DNA of 64,000 bases from Phytohabitans sp052068095 (GTDB lineage Bacteria; Actinomycetota; Actinomycetes; Mycobacteriales; Micromonosporaceae), in the NCBI RefSeq assembly GCF_052068095.1, contig NZ_JBQHDG010000014.1, positions 186,001 to 250,000 on the forward strand. The letters are read 5' to 3'. The notes under the pieces were generated by a model. That model did not search any database, was not told the origin of the DNA, and worked only from the letters and a program-made list of their open reading frames with translations. Below, one piece after another: positions 32,379-40,174 of this stretch (position 1 is its first letter; every line of letters begins with the position of its first letter). The position numbers and the translations under genes are program-made.

Positions 32379-34412
32379 CTAGCTTTCGCGGAGGCGTTTG
32401 AGGGCGCCGAGGGCGACCTCGCGCTTCGTCGTATACCAGAACGGGGGCAGCGACTTGCGCAGGAAGGGACCGTAGCCGCGGGCCGTCTCCAGCCGCGAGT
32501 CGAGCACCGCCACCACGCCCTTGTCGCCGTTTGAGCGGATCAGCCGGCCCACGCCCTGCGCCAGCCGGATCGCCGCGATCGGCACGCTCACCGACGCGAA
32601 GCCGGATCCGCCCTTCGCGTCGACCGCCGCCGCGCGCGCCGCGGCCAGCGGCTCGTCGGGGCGTGGAAACGGCAGCCGGTCGATGACCACGAGCTGGCAG
32701 GAGTCACCCGGCACGTCGACGCCCTGCCACAGCGACATCACGCCGAACAGGCAGCTGGCCCGCTCCTCGCGGAAGCGGCGGACGAGCAGCGGCAGCGCCT
32801 CCTCGCCCTGGAGCAGCACGGGCAGGTCGGTCTTGGCCCGTAGCAGCTCCGCCGCCTGCTGGGCGGCCCGGCGGGAGGAGAAGAGCCCGAGTGTGCGGCC
32901 GCCGAGCGCGCCGACCAGCGCGAGCAGCTCCTCACCGGCGGCGTCGGGCAGGCCGGAGGCGGCGGGCCGGGGCAGGTGTGAAGCCACGTAGAGGATGCCC
33001 TGCCGCGGGTAGTCGAACGGCGATCCGACGTCGAGCGAGTGCCAGTCGCCGTCGTCGCCATCTTTGCCGTCGGGCGCCGCCAGCCCCAGCGCCCTCGCCA
33101 CGGTCTCGAACTGGCCGCCGAGCGTGAGCGTGGCCGAGGTCGCGACGACCGTGCGTTCGTCGTACAGGTGGGTGGCGAGCGTGCCCGCCACGGAAAGTGG
33201 CGCGACCACCAGCGCGCGGCGGCTGCCGACGTCTGGCTTTTCCACCCAGGCCACGTCGTGGGCCGCCTCCTCCAGCAGGCGCTGCGCGGTCTTGGAGAGC
33301 TCGTCGAGCACCGCCTTGGCCTGCTGCTTGCGGACCGGGTCGGGGTCGTCGGACTTGATGTCGCCGATCGCTTCGAGCCCGGTGCGGGTCGCCGCGTCGA
33401 GGAGCGTGCACGCACCGCTCAGCGCCGGCGGCAGCCCGGTCGTGATGCGCCCGGCCGGCGCCTCGGCGAGCCCGACCGTGAGCGCGTCGCCCGCCTCGGC
33501 AAGCGCCTCGTATGCCTCCGGAGAGATGAACGTGCGGGCGCGTCGCGCCGCCCGGTCGACCATGTCGGGCGTCAGCTCGGCCTGCGCCGCGGACGAGACG
33601 CGATCGGCCAGCTCGTGCGCCTCGTCGACGACGAGCAGCTTGTGTGGCGGCACGATGTGGCGCCCGGCCAGCATGTCGACGGCGAGCAGGCTGTGGTTGG
33701 TCACCACGATGTCGGCCTCGCGGGCCCGCGCGCGGGAGGCCTCGGCGAAGCAGTCCCCGCCATACGGACAGCGGTTGGCGCCGACGCACTCCCGCGCCGG
33801 CATCGACACCTGCCGCCACGCGGTGTCGTCGACGCCCGGGTCGAGCTCGTCGCGGTCGCCGGTGGTCGTCTTCATCGCCCACTCGCGCAGCCGCTGGATC
33901 TGCTTGCCCAGCCGGCCCGCCTCACCCAGCCACTTGGTCGCGCCCGGGGCAGGCGCGTCGAAGAGGCCGTCGTCGGGCTCCTCCTCCGCGGAGTTGTCGA
34001 GCCGGGCCAGGCACAGGTAGTGGTGCCGCCCCTTCAACACCGCGAACGTCGGCCGCCGGCGCAGCACCGGCTCGACCGCGTCGGCCAGGCGCGGCAGGTC
34101 GTGGTCGACGAGCTGGGACTGGAGGGCGAGCGTGGCCGTGGAGACCACGACGGGCCCGTCGACGAGCAGGGAGGGCGTGAGGTAGGCCAGCGACTTGCCG
34201 GTGCCGGTGCCCGCCTGGACGAGCAGGTGCTCGCCGGTCTCGATCGAACGCTCGATGGCCAGCGCCATCTCCTGCTGGCCAGGCCGCGATGTACCACCCG
34301 GGACCGCGCCGACCGCCGCGGCCAACAAGTCCGTCGCCGTCGGCTCCTGCCCGCCGGAGCGGGGCTTTGGGGCCGTGGAGGGTGACGGTGGTGCGTTGGT
34401 CGCGGTGGTCAC
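32379..34412 (-). CDS. dinG: DinG/XPD-family ATP-dependent DNA helicase
   Basis: A ~677-residue superfamily 2 helicase. Motif I is QAGTGTGKSLAYL, DEAH box VVDEAHELADR, motif VI-like region RLAQGVGRLIRSNGDKG, and the XPD iron-sulfur Cys set is between motifs I and II (ECVGANRCPYGGDCF, with a further Cys in HHYLCLARLD). DinG enzymes unwind R-loops and DNA with 5'-3' polarity in repair. I chose GTG 34412 (MTTATNAPPSP-like start); ATG 34457 would overlap DnaA boxes. Two consensus DnaA boxes are just upstream, suggesting a link to replication control. No LexA-type palindrome is visible. Confidence 0.9.
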   Translation of the reverse strand: MTTATNAPPSPSTAPKPRSGGQEPTATDLLAAAVGAVPGGTSRPGQQEMALAIERSIETGEHLLVQAGTGTGKSLAYLTPSLLVDGPVVVSTATLALQSQLVDHDLPRLADAVEPVLRRRPTFAVLKGRHHYLCLARLDNSAEEEPDDGLFDAPAPGATKWLGEAGRLGKQIQRLREWAMKTTTGDRDELDPGVDDTAWRQVSMPARECVGANRCPYGGDCFAEASRARAREADIVVTNHSLLAVDMLAGRHIVPPHKLLVVDEAHELADRVSSAAQAELTPDMVDRAARRARTFISPEAYEALAEAGDALTVGLAEAPAGRITTGLPPALSGACTLLDAATRTGLEAIGDIKSDDPDPVRKQQAKAVLDELSKTAQRLLEEAAHDVAWVEKPDVGSRRALVVAPLSVAGTLATHLYDERTVVATSATLTLGGQFETVARALGLAAPDGKDGDDGDWHSLDVGSPFDYPRQGILYVASHLPRPAASGLPDAAGEELLALVGALGGRTLGLFSSRRAAQQAAELLRAKTDLPVLLQGEEALPLLVRRFREERASCLFGVMSLWQGVDVPGDSCQLVVIDRLPFPRPDEPLAAARAAAVDAKGGSGFASVSVPIAAIRLAQGVGRLIRSNGDKGVVAVLDSRLETARGYGPFLRKSLPPFWYTTKREVALGALKRLRES

Positions 34413-34449
34413 CGTGCGACCGTACCCGCCCCCACCGACGCATCCGCGC

Positions 34450-34478
34450 TTATCCACAAGCGGCGCGCGTTATCCACA
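34450..34478 (+). promoter_or_regulatory. Two direct DnaA boxes upstream of dinG
   Basis: TTATCCACA occurs at 34450-34458 and again at 34470-34478, in the same orientation, 20 bases apart, in the short gap before dinG. Both are perfect matches to the strict 9-base DnaA box. Chance occurrence twice in 30 bases is very unlikely in GC-rich DNA. Confidence 0.8.
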
Positions 34479-34528
34479 GGCCCTTGCCCTGAACGCGACG
34501 GCGGGCATCACCCGGAGTGGCGCGGCGA

Positions 34529-35242
34529 TCAGGTGTGGAAGCCGAGACGTCGCAGCATTTGTTCCGGGTCGGCGGCAAAGGACATTAGTTCGCCCAGCTC
34601 CCGCGGTAAGAGGTCACCGATTCCGGCCCATGCACGCTCGTGTGCATCCTGCAAAAGATGGCACACCTGGCGTGCGACTTCGTCACTGCCGGCCGCGGTG
34701 ATCCAGCGATCGGCAAATTCGATCTCGGTCACCTGGCCCGCCTGCGTGGTAATGGTCAATTCGCCGCCTGGGCTGGTCAGGCGTGATTTCTCGGTGAAAT
34801 GGTGTTCGAGTTGGTGGCGCGCTTCATCGAGCTGGCGCTCGGCATCGTCGAGCAACGGCAGCAGGTCGCGAATCAGGTCCGGGCCGGACACGCCGGCTAG
34901 CGACCCGCCGGCCGCCGGTGTGCGGTCGAGCAGTGCCGCGGTCGCAGGCGCGCTGCCCGCCCCCACGGCTTCCACGCGCCGGGCCTGCGCTTCTCCCACC
35001 GCGGACAGGATGGCGCGGGCGAGACCGGCCGGATCTGTTTCCTGCCGCCAATCGCGCGACACCACCACGTCTGTGGCACGCCCATGACTGTCCACAATCA
35101 CACGCACCAAACTGTTTCGATCTTCTCCGGTGTAGCGAAATCGCGGATCGTGCTTTGCGGACAGCCGTGTGGTAAGGGCATCGGCTCGCGCGCGTAGTGC
35201 GTCGAGATCGGCGAGGAGTCGGGCACTGTCGTACTCGGACAT
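34529..35242 (-). CDS. YbaB/EbfC-family DNA-binding protein (double-length)
   Basis: A 237-residue protein with what look like two YbaB/EbfC modules. The first half begins SARLLADLDALRARADAL with SLVRVIVDSHGRATDVVVSR (strand pair); the second begins DAERQLDEARHQLEHH with LTITTQAGQVTEIEFADRWI. Helical arms with a beta-sheet centre form tweezers dimers on DNA in the family. Actinobacterial long versions occur near secretion clusters but no ESX genes are seen here. AT-richer DNA upstream (35250-35330) likely holds its promoter. Single gene, downstream of which lies dinG on the same strand. Confidence 0.75.
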   Translation of the reverse strand: MSEYDSARLLADLDALRARADALTTRLSAKHDPRFRYTGEDRNSLVRVIVDSHGRATDVVVSRDWRQETDPAGLARAILSAVGEAQARRVEAVGAGSAPATAALLDRTPAAGGSLAGVSGPDLIRDLLPLLDDAERQLDEARHQLEHHFTEKSRLTSPGGELTITTQAGQVTEIEFADRWITAAGSDEVARQVCHLLQDAHERAWAGIGDLLPRELGELMSFAADPEQMLRRLGFHT

Positions 35243-35389
35243 ATCATGGCCTCATCGTCTTTTCGAAGCGCCGCCGGCGAATACTGTACGACAACGGATT
35301 GCGAAAAACGAAGTTTCTCGATGGGTGGCCGAGCGGCCGGACAGAGGACGTGCCCATCCACCGATCGGGGCATCGGTTAGGGTTCGGGC

Positions 35390-35893
35390 ATGTCGAGCGA
35401 CATGGTCCGGGTCGTCTACCGCAAGTACGACGGCACAGCCCACCGTGACTATCCCGCGCGCCGGCTGGCCGAAGACGACCTGGGCACCTGGCTCGGCGTG
35501 AGCGCGGGCACCCGCTCCGTCTACCACGGGCGCCCCTCGGTGGAGCAGATCCCGTTCGTGGTGCTGGTGCCGCACGACGCGTGGTGGACCGGCATGTTCA
35601 ACCCGCCGCCGCGTACCAGCGAGGTGTATTGCGACATCGCCACTCCCGCCGAGTGGGACGGCGACACGGTCCGCATCATCGACCTGGATCTCGACGTCGT
35701 GCGGCGGCGCGCGACCGGCGCGGTGGAGCTGCGCGACGAAGACGAGTTCGCCGAGCACCGCGAGCGGTTCGGCTATCCCGCCGACGTGGCCGACAACGCC
35801 CAGGGCGCCGCACGGTGGCTCCTCGGCGCGCTCGGCGACGGCACCGAGCCGTTCGCGTCCGCGTATCGAAAGTGGCTGGCCCTGGTCGCCTAG
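35390..35893 (+). CDS. DUF402 (FomD-like) domain protein
   Basis: A 167-residue protein with the DUF402 barrel: VRVVYRKYDGTAHRDYPARR, EQIPFVVLVPHDAWWTGMFN, SEVYCDIATPAEWDGDTVRI and the key acidic motif IDLDLDVVRR, where Asp residues bind metal in FomD-type nucleotidyl hydrolases. The C-terminal helices carry EHRERFGYP. FomD relatives hydrolyse nucleoside-phosphonate or cytidylyl linkages; the substrate here is unknown. Divergent from the YbaB gene. Confidence 0.78.
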   Translation: MSSDMVRVVYRKYDGTAHRDYPARRLAEDDLGTWLGVSAGTRSVYHGRPSVEQIPFVVLVPHDAWWTGMFNPPPRTSEVYCDIATPAEWDGDTVRIIDLDLDVVRRRATGAVELRDEDEFAEHRERFGYPADVADNAQGAARWLLGALGDGTEPFASAYRKWLALVA

Positions 35894-35906
35894 AAGATCC
35901 CCGGAC

Positions 35907-36030
35907 CTGTCATCCTGACGCAGCGTCACCGGCGGTTACTCGCGGCGACGAGACCCCTGTTGCCTTCCCGGATCGCCGGTCCGGGAACAGGCATCCTCCG
36001 AAAGGTCCGCGCCGGCCGCGGCCCGGGACA
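35907..36030. repeat. Partial copy of the intergenic repeat family B/A
   Basis: The short gap between the DUF402 gene and sigJ resembles 39955-40030: GGTTACTCGCGGCGACGAGA and CGGGAACAGGCATCC here match GTTACTGTCGGCGACGAAG and CGGCAACAGACATCG there, in the same order and spacing. It is diverged and incomplete. Confidence 0.55.
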
Positions 36031-36040
36031 GATCTGCCCT

Positions 36041-36991
36041 TTAGAGGCCCGGCGGTGGCCAGGCCGTGCCCTCGGCGGGCAGCGGCTGCACGGCGGCGGT
36101 CTTCTCCGGGCTGATCTGGTTGAAGACGCCGGTGATCCGGCCGTCTGCCACCGCGAACGCCATGACGCCGCGAAACGGGCGCCCGTCTTTGTAGATGCCT
36201 TCGACTTGGATGCCGAACCCGCCGTTGACCGCGACCGGAGCCGCCCGGACCTCCAGCATGAACTTGCCGGCCTGCTTGAAGAGGCCGAGCAGGAAGCGGG
36301 CCACCTCGGCGGCGCCGGAGAGTGGGCGCCCGGCTGCGGGGAAGGCGCCGCCACCGTCGCCGATCATCACGGCGTCGGGTGCCAGCACCGCCAGCAGCGC
36401 GTCGACGTCGCCGGACTCCACGGCGGTGAAGAACGCGGCGACGAGGCGGCGCTGCTCAGCCAGGTCGGCCGTGTGTTTGGGTGGGCCGTCGGCGACCGCC
36501 CGGCGGGCCCGTGAGGCCAGCTGCCGGGCGGCCTCCACGGTCGTGCCCAAGGCGTTCGCGATCTCGTCGAACGGCACCGCGAACACGTCGTGCAGCACGA
36601 AAGCGATCCGCTGCTCGGGCGTGAGGCGTTCGAGCACCACGAGAAGCGCGATGCTCACTTCGTCGGAGCGGGCCGCCAGCTCCGCGGGGTCCGGGCCGCC
36701 GTCGGGCAGGCGGCTCACGAGCGGCTCCGGGAGCCATTGACCTGGGTACGCCTCGCGGCGTACCCGCGCGGAGCGCAGCACGTCGAGGCAGATGCGGCCG
36801 ACCGTGGTCGTGAGCCAGCCGCGCAGGTCACGGATCTGGGCGCGGGCGGCCGGGTCGGCGAGCGCGTCAGCGTACCGCAGCCAGGTCTCCTGCACGGCGT
36901 CTTCGGCTTCGGCTCGGCTGCCGAGCATCCGGTAGGCCACCGCCGTCAGGTGGCTCCGCTCTGCCTCGAACTCCGTGGCGAGATCCCGCAC
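36041..36991 (-). CDS. sigJ: ECF RNA polymerase sigma factor, SigJ/ECF41 type
   Basis: A ~316-residue sigma factor with region 2 (FEAERSHLTAVAYRMLGS, AEDAVQETWLRYADAL), region 4 (LTPEQRIAFVLHDVFAVPFD, TVEAARQLASRARRA) and a C-terminal SnoaL-like domain of ~110 residues (RRLVAAFFTAVESGDVDALL to the end). In ECF41/SigJ factors this extension acts as a built-in regulator in place of a separate anti-sigma factor. Start GTG 36991 gives the usual VRDLATEFEAERS; GTG 37009 is two bases from a perfect inverted repeat and would add six residues. Divergent from ppk2. Confidence 0.9.
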   Translation of the reverse strand: MRDLATEFEAERSHLTAVAYRMLGSRAEAEDAVQETWLRYADALADPAARAQIRDLRGWLTTTVGRICLDVLRSARVRREAYPGQWLPEPLVSRLPDGGPDPAELAARSDEVSIALLVVLERLTPEQRIAFVLHDVFAVPFDEIANALGTTVEAARQLASRARRAVADGPPKHTADLAEQRRLVAAFFTAVESGDVDALLAVLAPDAVMIGDGGGAFPAAGRPLSGAAEVARFLLGLFKQAGKFMLEVRAAPVAVNGGFGIQVEGIYKDGRPFRGVMAFAVADGRITGVFNQISPEKTAAVQPLPAEGTAWPPPGL

Positions 36992-37010
36992 CCGTCCAGT
37001 GTTACCCACC

Positions 37011-37133
37011 TTAGGGTCTATCTGGTGGATCTTGTGGGGCTGCGGCGGCGGGCCCAGGCGACGGCCAGCGGCATCCCTGGACCGCCGCCTGGACCTCGCC
37101 TCGCACCCACAAGATCCACCAGATAGACCCTAA
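37011..37133. repeat. Perfect 28-bp inverted repeat between sigJ and ppk2
   Basis: The 28 bases from 37011 (TTAGGGTCTATCTGGTGG...) are repeated exactly in inverse at 37106-37133, around a 67-base centre. No transposase. It lies in the shared promoter region of sigJ and ppk2. The size, exact ends and lack of coding capacity are like a miniature inverted-repeat element, but no target-site duplication is clear. Confidence 0.85.
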
Positions 37134-37170
37134 AGCGGCGCAGACGCCCTGGGTAAGCGATGATCGGTGG

Positions 37171-38049
37171 ATGACGTCTGTACCTGAGCTGCTGCGCGTC
37201 GGTCCGGCTGTTGATCTCAAGGACATCGACCCGAGCTCCACACCCGGTCTGCCCGGCCGTAGGGTGACCGGCAAGGACCCGAAGGGTTGGGCTCGCGAGC
37301 AGCTCGGGTCTCTGGGCGTCGAGCTCGCGCGCCAGCAGGAGATGCTGTTCGCGGCCGCGAAGGCCGCCGGCGACCGCCGCCGGCTGCTGCTGGTGCTCCA
37401 GGCGATGGACTGTGGCGGCAAGGACGGCACCATCAAGAAGGTCGCCGGCGCGATGAACCCGCTCGGCCTGCACATCGTCGGCTTCGGGCCGCCGACCGAG
37501 GAAGAGCTCAAGCACGACTTCCTGTGGCGGATCCGGCGCGCCCTGCCGCCCGCCGGGCTGGTGGGTGTCTTCAACCGTTCGCACTACGAAGACGTGCTCG
37601 TCGCGCGGGTCGCCTCGCTCGTGCCGGAGCGGGTGTGGCGGTCGCGGTACTGGCAGATCAACGGCTTCGAGCGCGAGCTGGCCAACGAGGGATTCACGCT
37701 CGTCAAGGTCATGCTCCACATCTCATACAGCGAGCAGCGCGAACGCCTTCTGGAACGGTTGACCGACCCGACCAAGCACTGGAAGTACAATCCGGCCGAT
37801 GTAGACGCCAGGTCCCGGTGGACGGACTATCAGGCGGCCTACAACGATGCGCTTAGCCGCTGCTCGACAGACCATGCCCCGTGGTACGTCGTGCCGGCCG
37901 ACCGCAAGTGGTACCGCGACTGGGCAGTCGCGAACATCGTGCTGGAGGCGTTGAAGGATATGCGTTTGTCGTACCCCGAAGCTGACTTCGACCTCGACGC
38001 GGAGCGTCGGCGGCTGGAAGCGGACCGCGCGCCGGCGATGGCCTCGTGA
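37171..38049 (+). CDS. ppk2: PPK2-family polyphosphate kinase
   Basis: A 292-residue PPK2 enzyme moving phosphate between polyphosphate and nucleotides. Walker A is QAMDCGGKDGTIKK, Walker B is VGVFNRSHYEDVLVARV, and the lid region follows (WRSRYWQINGFERELANEGF). WKYNPADVDARSRWTDYQAAY and APWYVVPADRKWYRDW are family motifs. The lid Arg/Lys set is present, so the protein is likely active. Its stop overlaps the start of the DUF47 gene (GTGA) and a Pit transporter follows, an operon that links polyphosphate to phosphate uptake. ATG 37171 has no strong ribosome site. Confidence 0.93.
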   Translation: MTSVPELLRVGPAVDLKDIDPSSTPGLPGRRVTGKDPKGWAREQLGSLGVELARQQEMLFAAAKAAGDRRRLLLVLQAMDCGGKDGTIKKVAGAMNPLGLHIVGFGPPTEEELKHDFLWRIRRALPPAGLVGVFNRSHYEDVLVARVASLVPERVWRSRYWQINGFERELANEGFTLVKVMLHISYSEQRERLLERLTDPTKHWKYNPADVDARSRWTDYQAAYNDALSRCSTDHAPWYVVPADRKWYRDWAVANIVLEALKDMRLSYPEADFDLDAERRRLEADRAPAMAS

Positions 38050-38672
38050 GGTTCTCCTTCCGGCCCACGGAGGGCGCCTTCTACGAGCTTTTCACCAAGG
38101 CTGCGCAGAATCTGGTCCGCGGCACCGAGTTGCTCAACGAGCTCGCGCTCCCCGGCGTCGACGTGCAGTCGGTCAGCGAGCGGCTCACCGAGGTCGAGCA
38201 CGACAGCGACCAGATCACGCACGAGCTGTACCAGAAAATCAACTCCTCGTTCATCACGCCGTTCGACCGCGAAGACATCTACCGGCTCGGCTCGCAGCTC
38301 GACGACGTGATGGACCACCTGGAGGCGGTCGGAAGCCTGCTCTACCTCTACGGGCTCACCAAACTCCCCTCGCTGCCCCGCGAGATGCACGAGCTGATCG
38401 CGGTGCTCGACGAGCAGGCCAAACTGACCGCCGACGCGATGCCCCGGCTGAAGACGATGAAGGCCCTGGAGGACTACTGGATCGAATGCAACCGGCTGGA
38501 AAACAACGGCGACCGCGCGTACCGGATGCTGCTGGTGCGGCTCTTCTCAGGTGAGTACGACGCGTTGACCGTGCTGAAGATGAAGGAGGTCGCCGACGAG
38601 CTGGAGGCGGCCTGCGACGCGTTCGAGCACGTGGCCAACACGGTCGAGACCATCGCGGTCAAGGAGTCTTAG
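38046..38672 (+). CDS. DUF47/PhoU-like Pit accessory protein
   Basis: A 208-residue all-helical protein of the DUF47 (TIGR00153) group: FYELFTKAAQNLVRGTELL, EVEHDSDQITHELYQKINSS and FITPFDREDIYRLGSQLDDV with its metal-binding acidic residues. These proteins sit with Pit phosphate transporters and probably gate them, as PhoU does for Pst. GTG 38046 overlaps the ppk2 stop; the pit gene starts three bases after its stop. This strict coupling fits a ppk2-pitA accessory operon. Confidence 0.92.
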   Translation: MRFSFRPTEGAFYELFTKAAQNLVRGTELLNELALPGVDVQSVSERLTEVEHDSDQITHELYQKINSSFITPFDREDIYRLGSQLDDVMDHLEAVGSLLYLYGLTKLPSLPREMHELIAVLDEQAKLTADAMPRLKTMKALEDYWIECNRLENNGDRAYRMLLVRLFSGEYDALTVLKMKEVADELEAACDAFEHVANTVETIAVKES

Positions 38673-38675
38673 CCG

Positions 38676-39677
38676 TTGAGCGGGGAGCTCGTCGCTGTCC
38701 TCGCGGTGATCGTCATCGCGCTGGCGTTCGACTACACGAACGGTTTTCACGACGCGGCCAACGCGATCGCGACGAGCGTCTCCACGCGCGCCCTCACGCC
38801 GCGGGTGGCCCTGCTGATGGCCGCGGTCGGCAACTTCGTGGGCGCACACTTCGGCGCCGGCGTGGCCAAGACGGTCGGTGCCGGCCTCGTCGCGCTGCCG
38901 ACCGGCCGGGACAGCCTCGGCATCGTCTTCGCCGGCGTGCTCGGCGCGATCGTGTGGAACCTGATCACCTGGTACTTCGGCCTGCCCTCCTCGTCGTCAC
39001 ACGCGCTGATCGGCGGGCTGGTGGGCGCCACGCTCGCCGCCTCCGGCACCGTGCTGTGGCGCGGGATCGTCGAAGACGTGATCCTGCCGATGATCCTGTC
39101 GCCCCTCGTCGGCTTCGTGCTGGGCTTCCTGGTCATGCTCGCCATCCTGTGGATCTTCCGGCACGGGCATCCGGCCAAGCTCAACCGTGGATTCCGTATC
39201 GCACAGACCGTCTCCGCGGCCTTCATGTCCGTCGGCCACGGCATGCAGGATGCCGCGAAGACCATCGGCATCGTGGTGCTCGCGCTCTACGTCGGCAGAT
39301 ACCAGGGGAGCCCCGAGCATATCCCGGAGTGGACATTCTGGGCCTCGGCGACCGTGCTGGCGCTCGGCACGTACGCGGGCGGCTGGCGGATCATCCGCAC
39401 GCTCGGCCGCAAGATCGTCGACCTCCGCCCGCCGGAGGGCTTCGCGGCGGAGACGGTGGCCAGCTCCGTGCTGTACTTCAACGCGCTCGTGCTGCACGCA
39501 CCCATCTCCACCACCCACACGATCACCTCGGCGATCATGGGCGTGGGTGCGACCAAACGCCTCTCCGCGGTGCGGTGGGAGGTGGCGGGCACGATCGTGG
39601 GCGGCTGGGTGCTGACCTTCCCCGCCGCCGGCCTGATCGCGAGCCTCGCGTATCTGGTGGTCCGCCCCCTCTTCTGA
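38676..39677 (+). CDS. pit: Low-affinity inorganic phosphate transporter, Pit family
   Basis: A 333-residue Pit carrier, importing phosphate with a cation. The two PD001131-like signatures are present: FDYTNGFHDAANAIATSVST at the N-terminus and VGHGMQDAAKTIGIVVLAL in the second half, with about ten TM spans and the SSSHALIGGLVGA and HAPISTTHTITSAIMGVGAT repeats. TTG 38676 is the start; the distance of three bases from the DUF47 stop supports it. It is the last gene of the ppk2 operon; a hairpin follows. Confidence 0.93.
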   Translation: MSGELVAVLAVIVIALAFDYTNGFHDAANAIATSVSTRALTPRVALLMAAVGNFVGAHFGAGVAKTVGAGLVALPTGRDSLGIVFAGVLGAIVWNLITWYFGLPSSSSHALIGGLVGATLAASGTVLWRGIVEDVILPMILSPLVGFVLGFLVMLAILWIFRHGHPAKLNRGFRIAQTVSAAFMSVGHGMQDAAKTIGIVVLALYVGRYQGSPEHIPEWTFWASATVLALGTYAGGWRIIRTLGRKIVDLRPPEGFAAETVASSVLYFNALVLHAPISTTHTITSAIMGVGATKRLSAVRWEVAGTIVGGWVLTFPAAGLIASLAYLVVRPLF

Positions 39678-39682
39678 GCGGC

Positions 39683-39753
39683 CTGGTGCGGTTGGCCCAC
39701 AAACGTTGGCCGGCTTTCGCCGGACCGGCGAAGGTGGTGGCCTACCGCACCAG
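39683..39753 (+). terminator. Nested hairpin after pit, probable terminator
   Basis: CTGGTGCGGT (39683-39692) pairs with ACCGCACCAG (39744-39753); inside it TTCGCCGG-A-CCGGCGAA (39716-39732) forms a second, nearly perfect stem. No T tract follows, so it may work as a factor-dependent or RNA-stabilising end for the ppk2-DUF47-pit message. Confidence 0.55.
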
Positions 39754-39759
39754 AGCTTT

Positions 39760-40126
39760 CGGAGTCAGGGTCGCCGCCGCCCTAGGGTCACTTTCCCAGG
39801 GCAGATTTCCCCCGTCCGCGTCAGCGGCGGACCGTATGCTCCCGCGGGCACCGCTCCCGGCCGGCGGCTCGCAGACCGAGCCGAGATCCCCGGCCGTCCA
39901 CTGCCAGGTCCGCGAGCCAAGCCCCGAAGGATCTCGCGGCCCACCCCCGGCCGCACCTCGCGGCCGTTACTGTCGGCGACGAAGCTCCGCTGTCCGCCCT
40001 CGCGCCGATCCGGCAACAGACATCGTGGGCAAATCGTCACCCCGCAAGGGGTGACGCGACCAACCGCGAAGGGTGAGGCCGCGGGAGCAGCGGTCTGGAC
40101 CACGACGGACGTCGCGGTAGCTCAAA
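39760..40126. repeat. Composite intergenic repeat (family B copy 2 followed by family A copy)
   Basis: This ~500-base gap between pit and the oxidoreductase gene holds no gene. 39760-39921 matches 25340-25505 (shared core GACCGTATGCTCCCGCGGGC and CACTGCCAGGTCCGCG), 39955-40030 resembles 35930-36000, and 40059-40126 matches 18914-18982 (shared GGTGAGGCCGCGGGAGCA and CGCGGTAGCTCAA). It therefore joins pieces seen apart elsewhere and may be the fullest copy. Confidence 0.75.
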
Positions 40127-40174
40127 TCTCCGTCCTCACAGGAATTCAGGGCTAGCCACCCCGACAAAAGGTCC

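Noticed and set aside
35326..35400. tRNA-Ser/Leu-like string (GGTGGCCGAGCGGCCGGA) before the DUF402 gene
   Set aside because: Only a D-arm-like match; no anticodon arm, variable arm or T-arm can be folded around it, and GGTTCG occurs without pairing.
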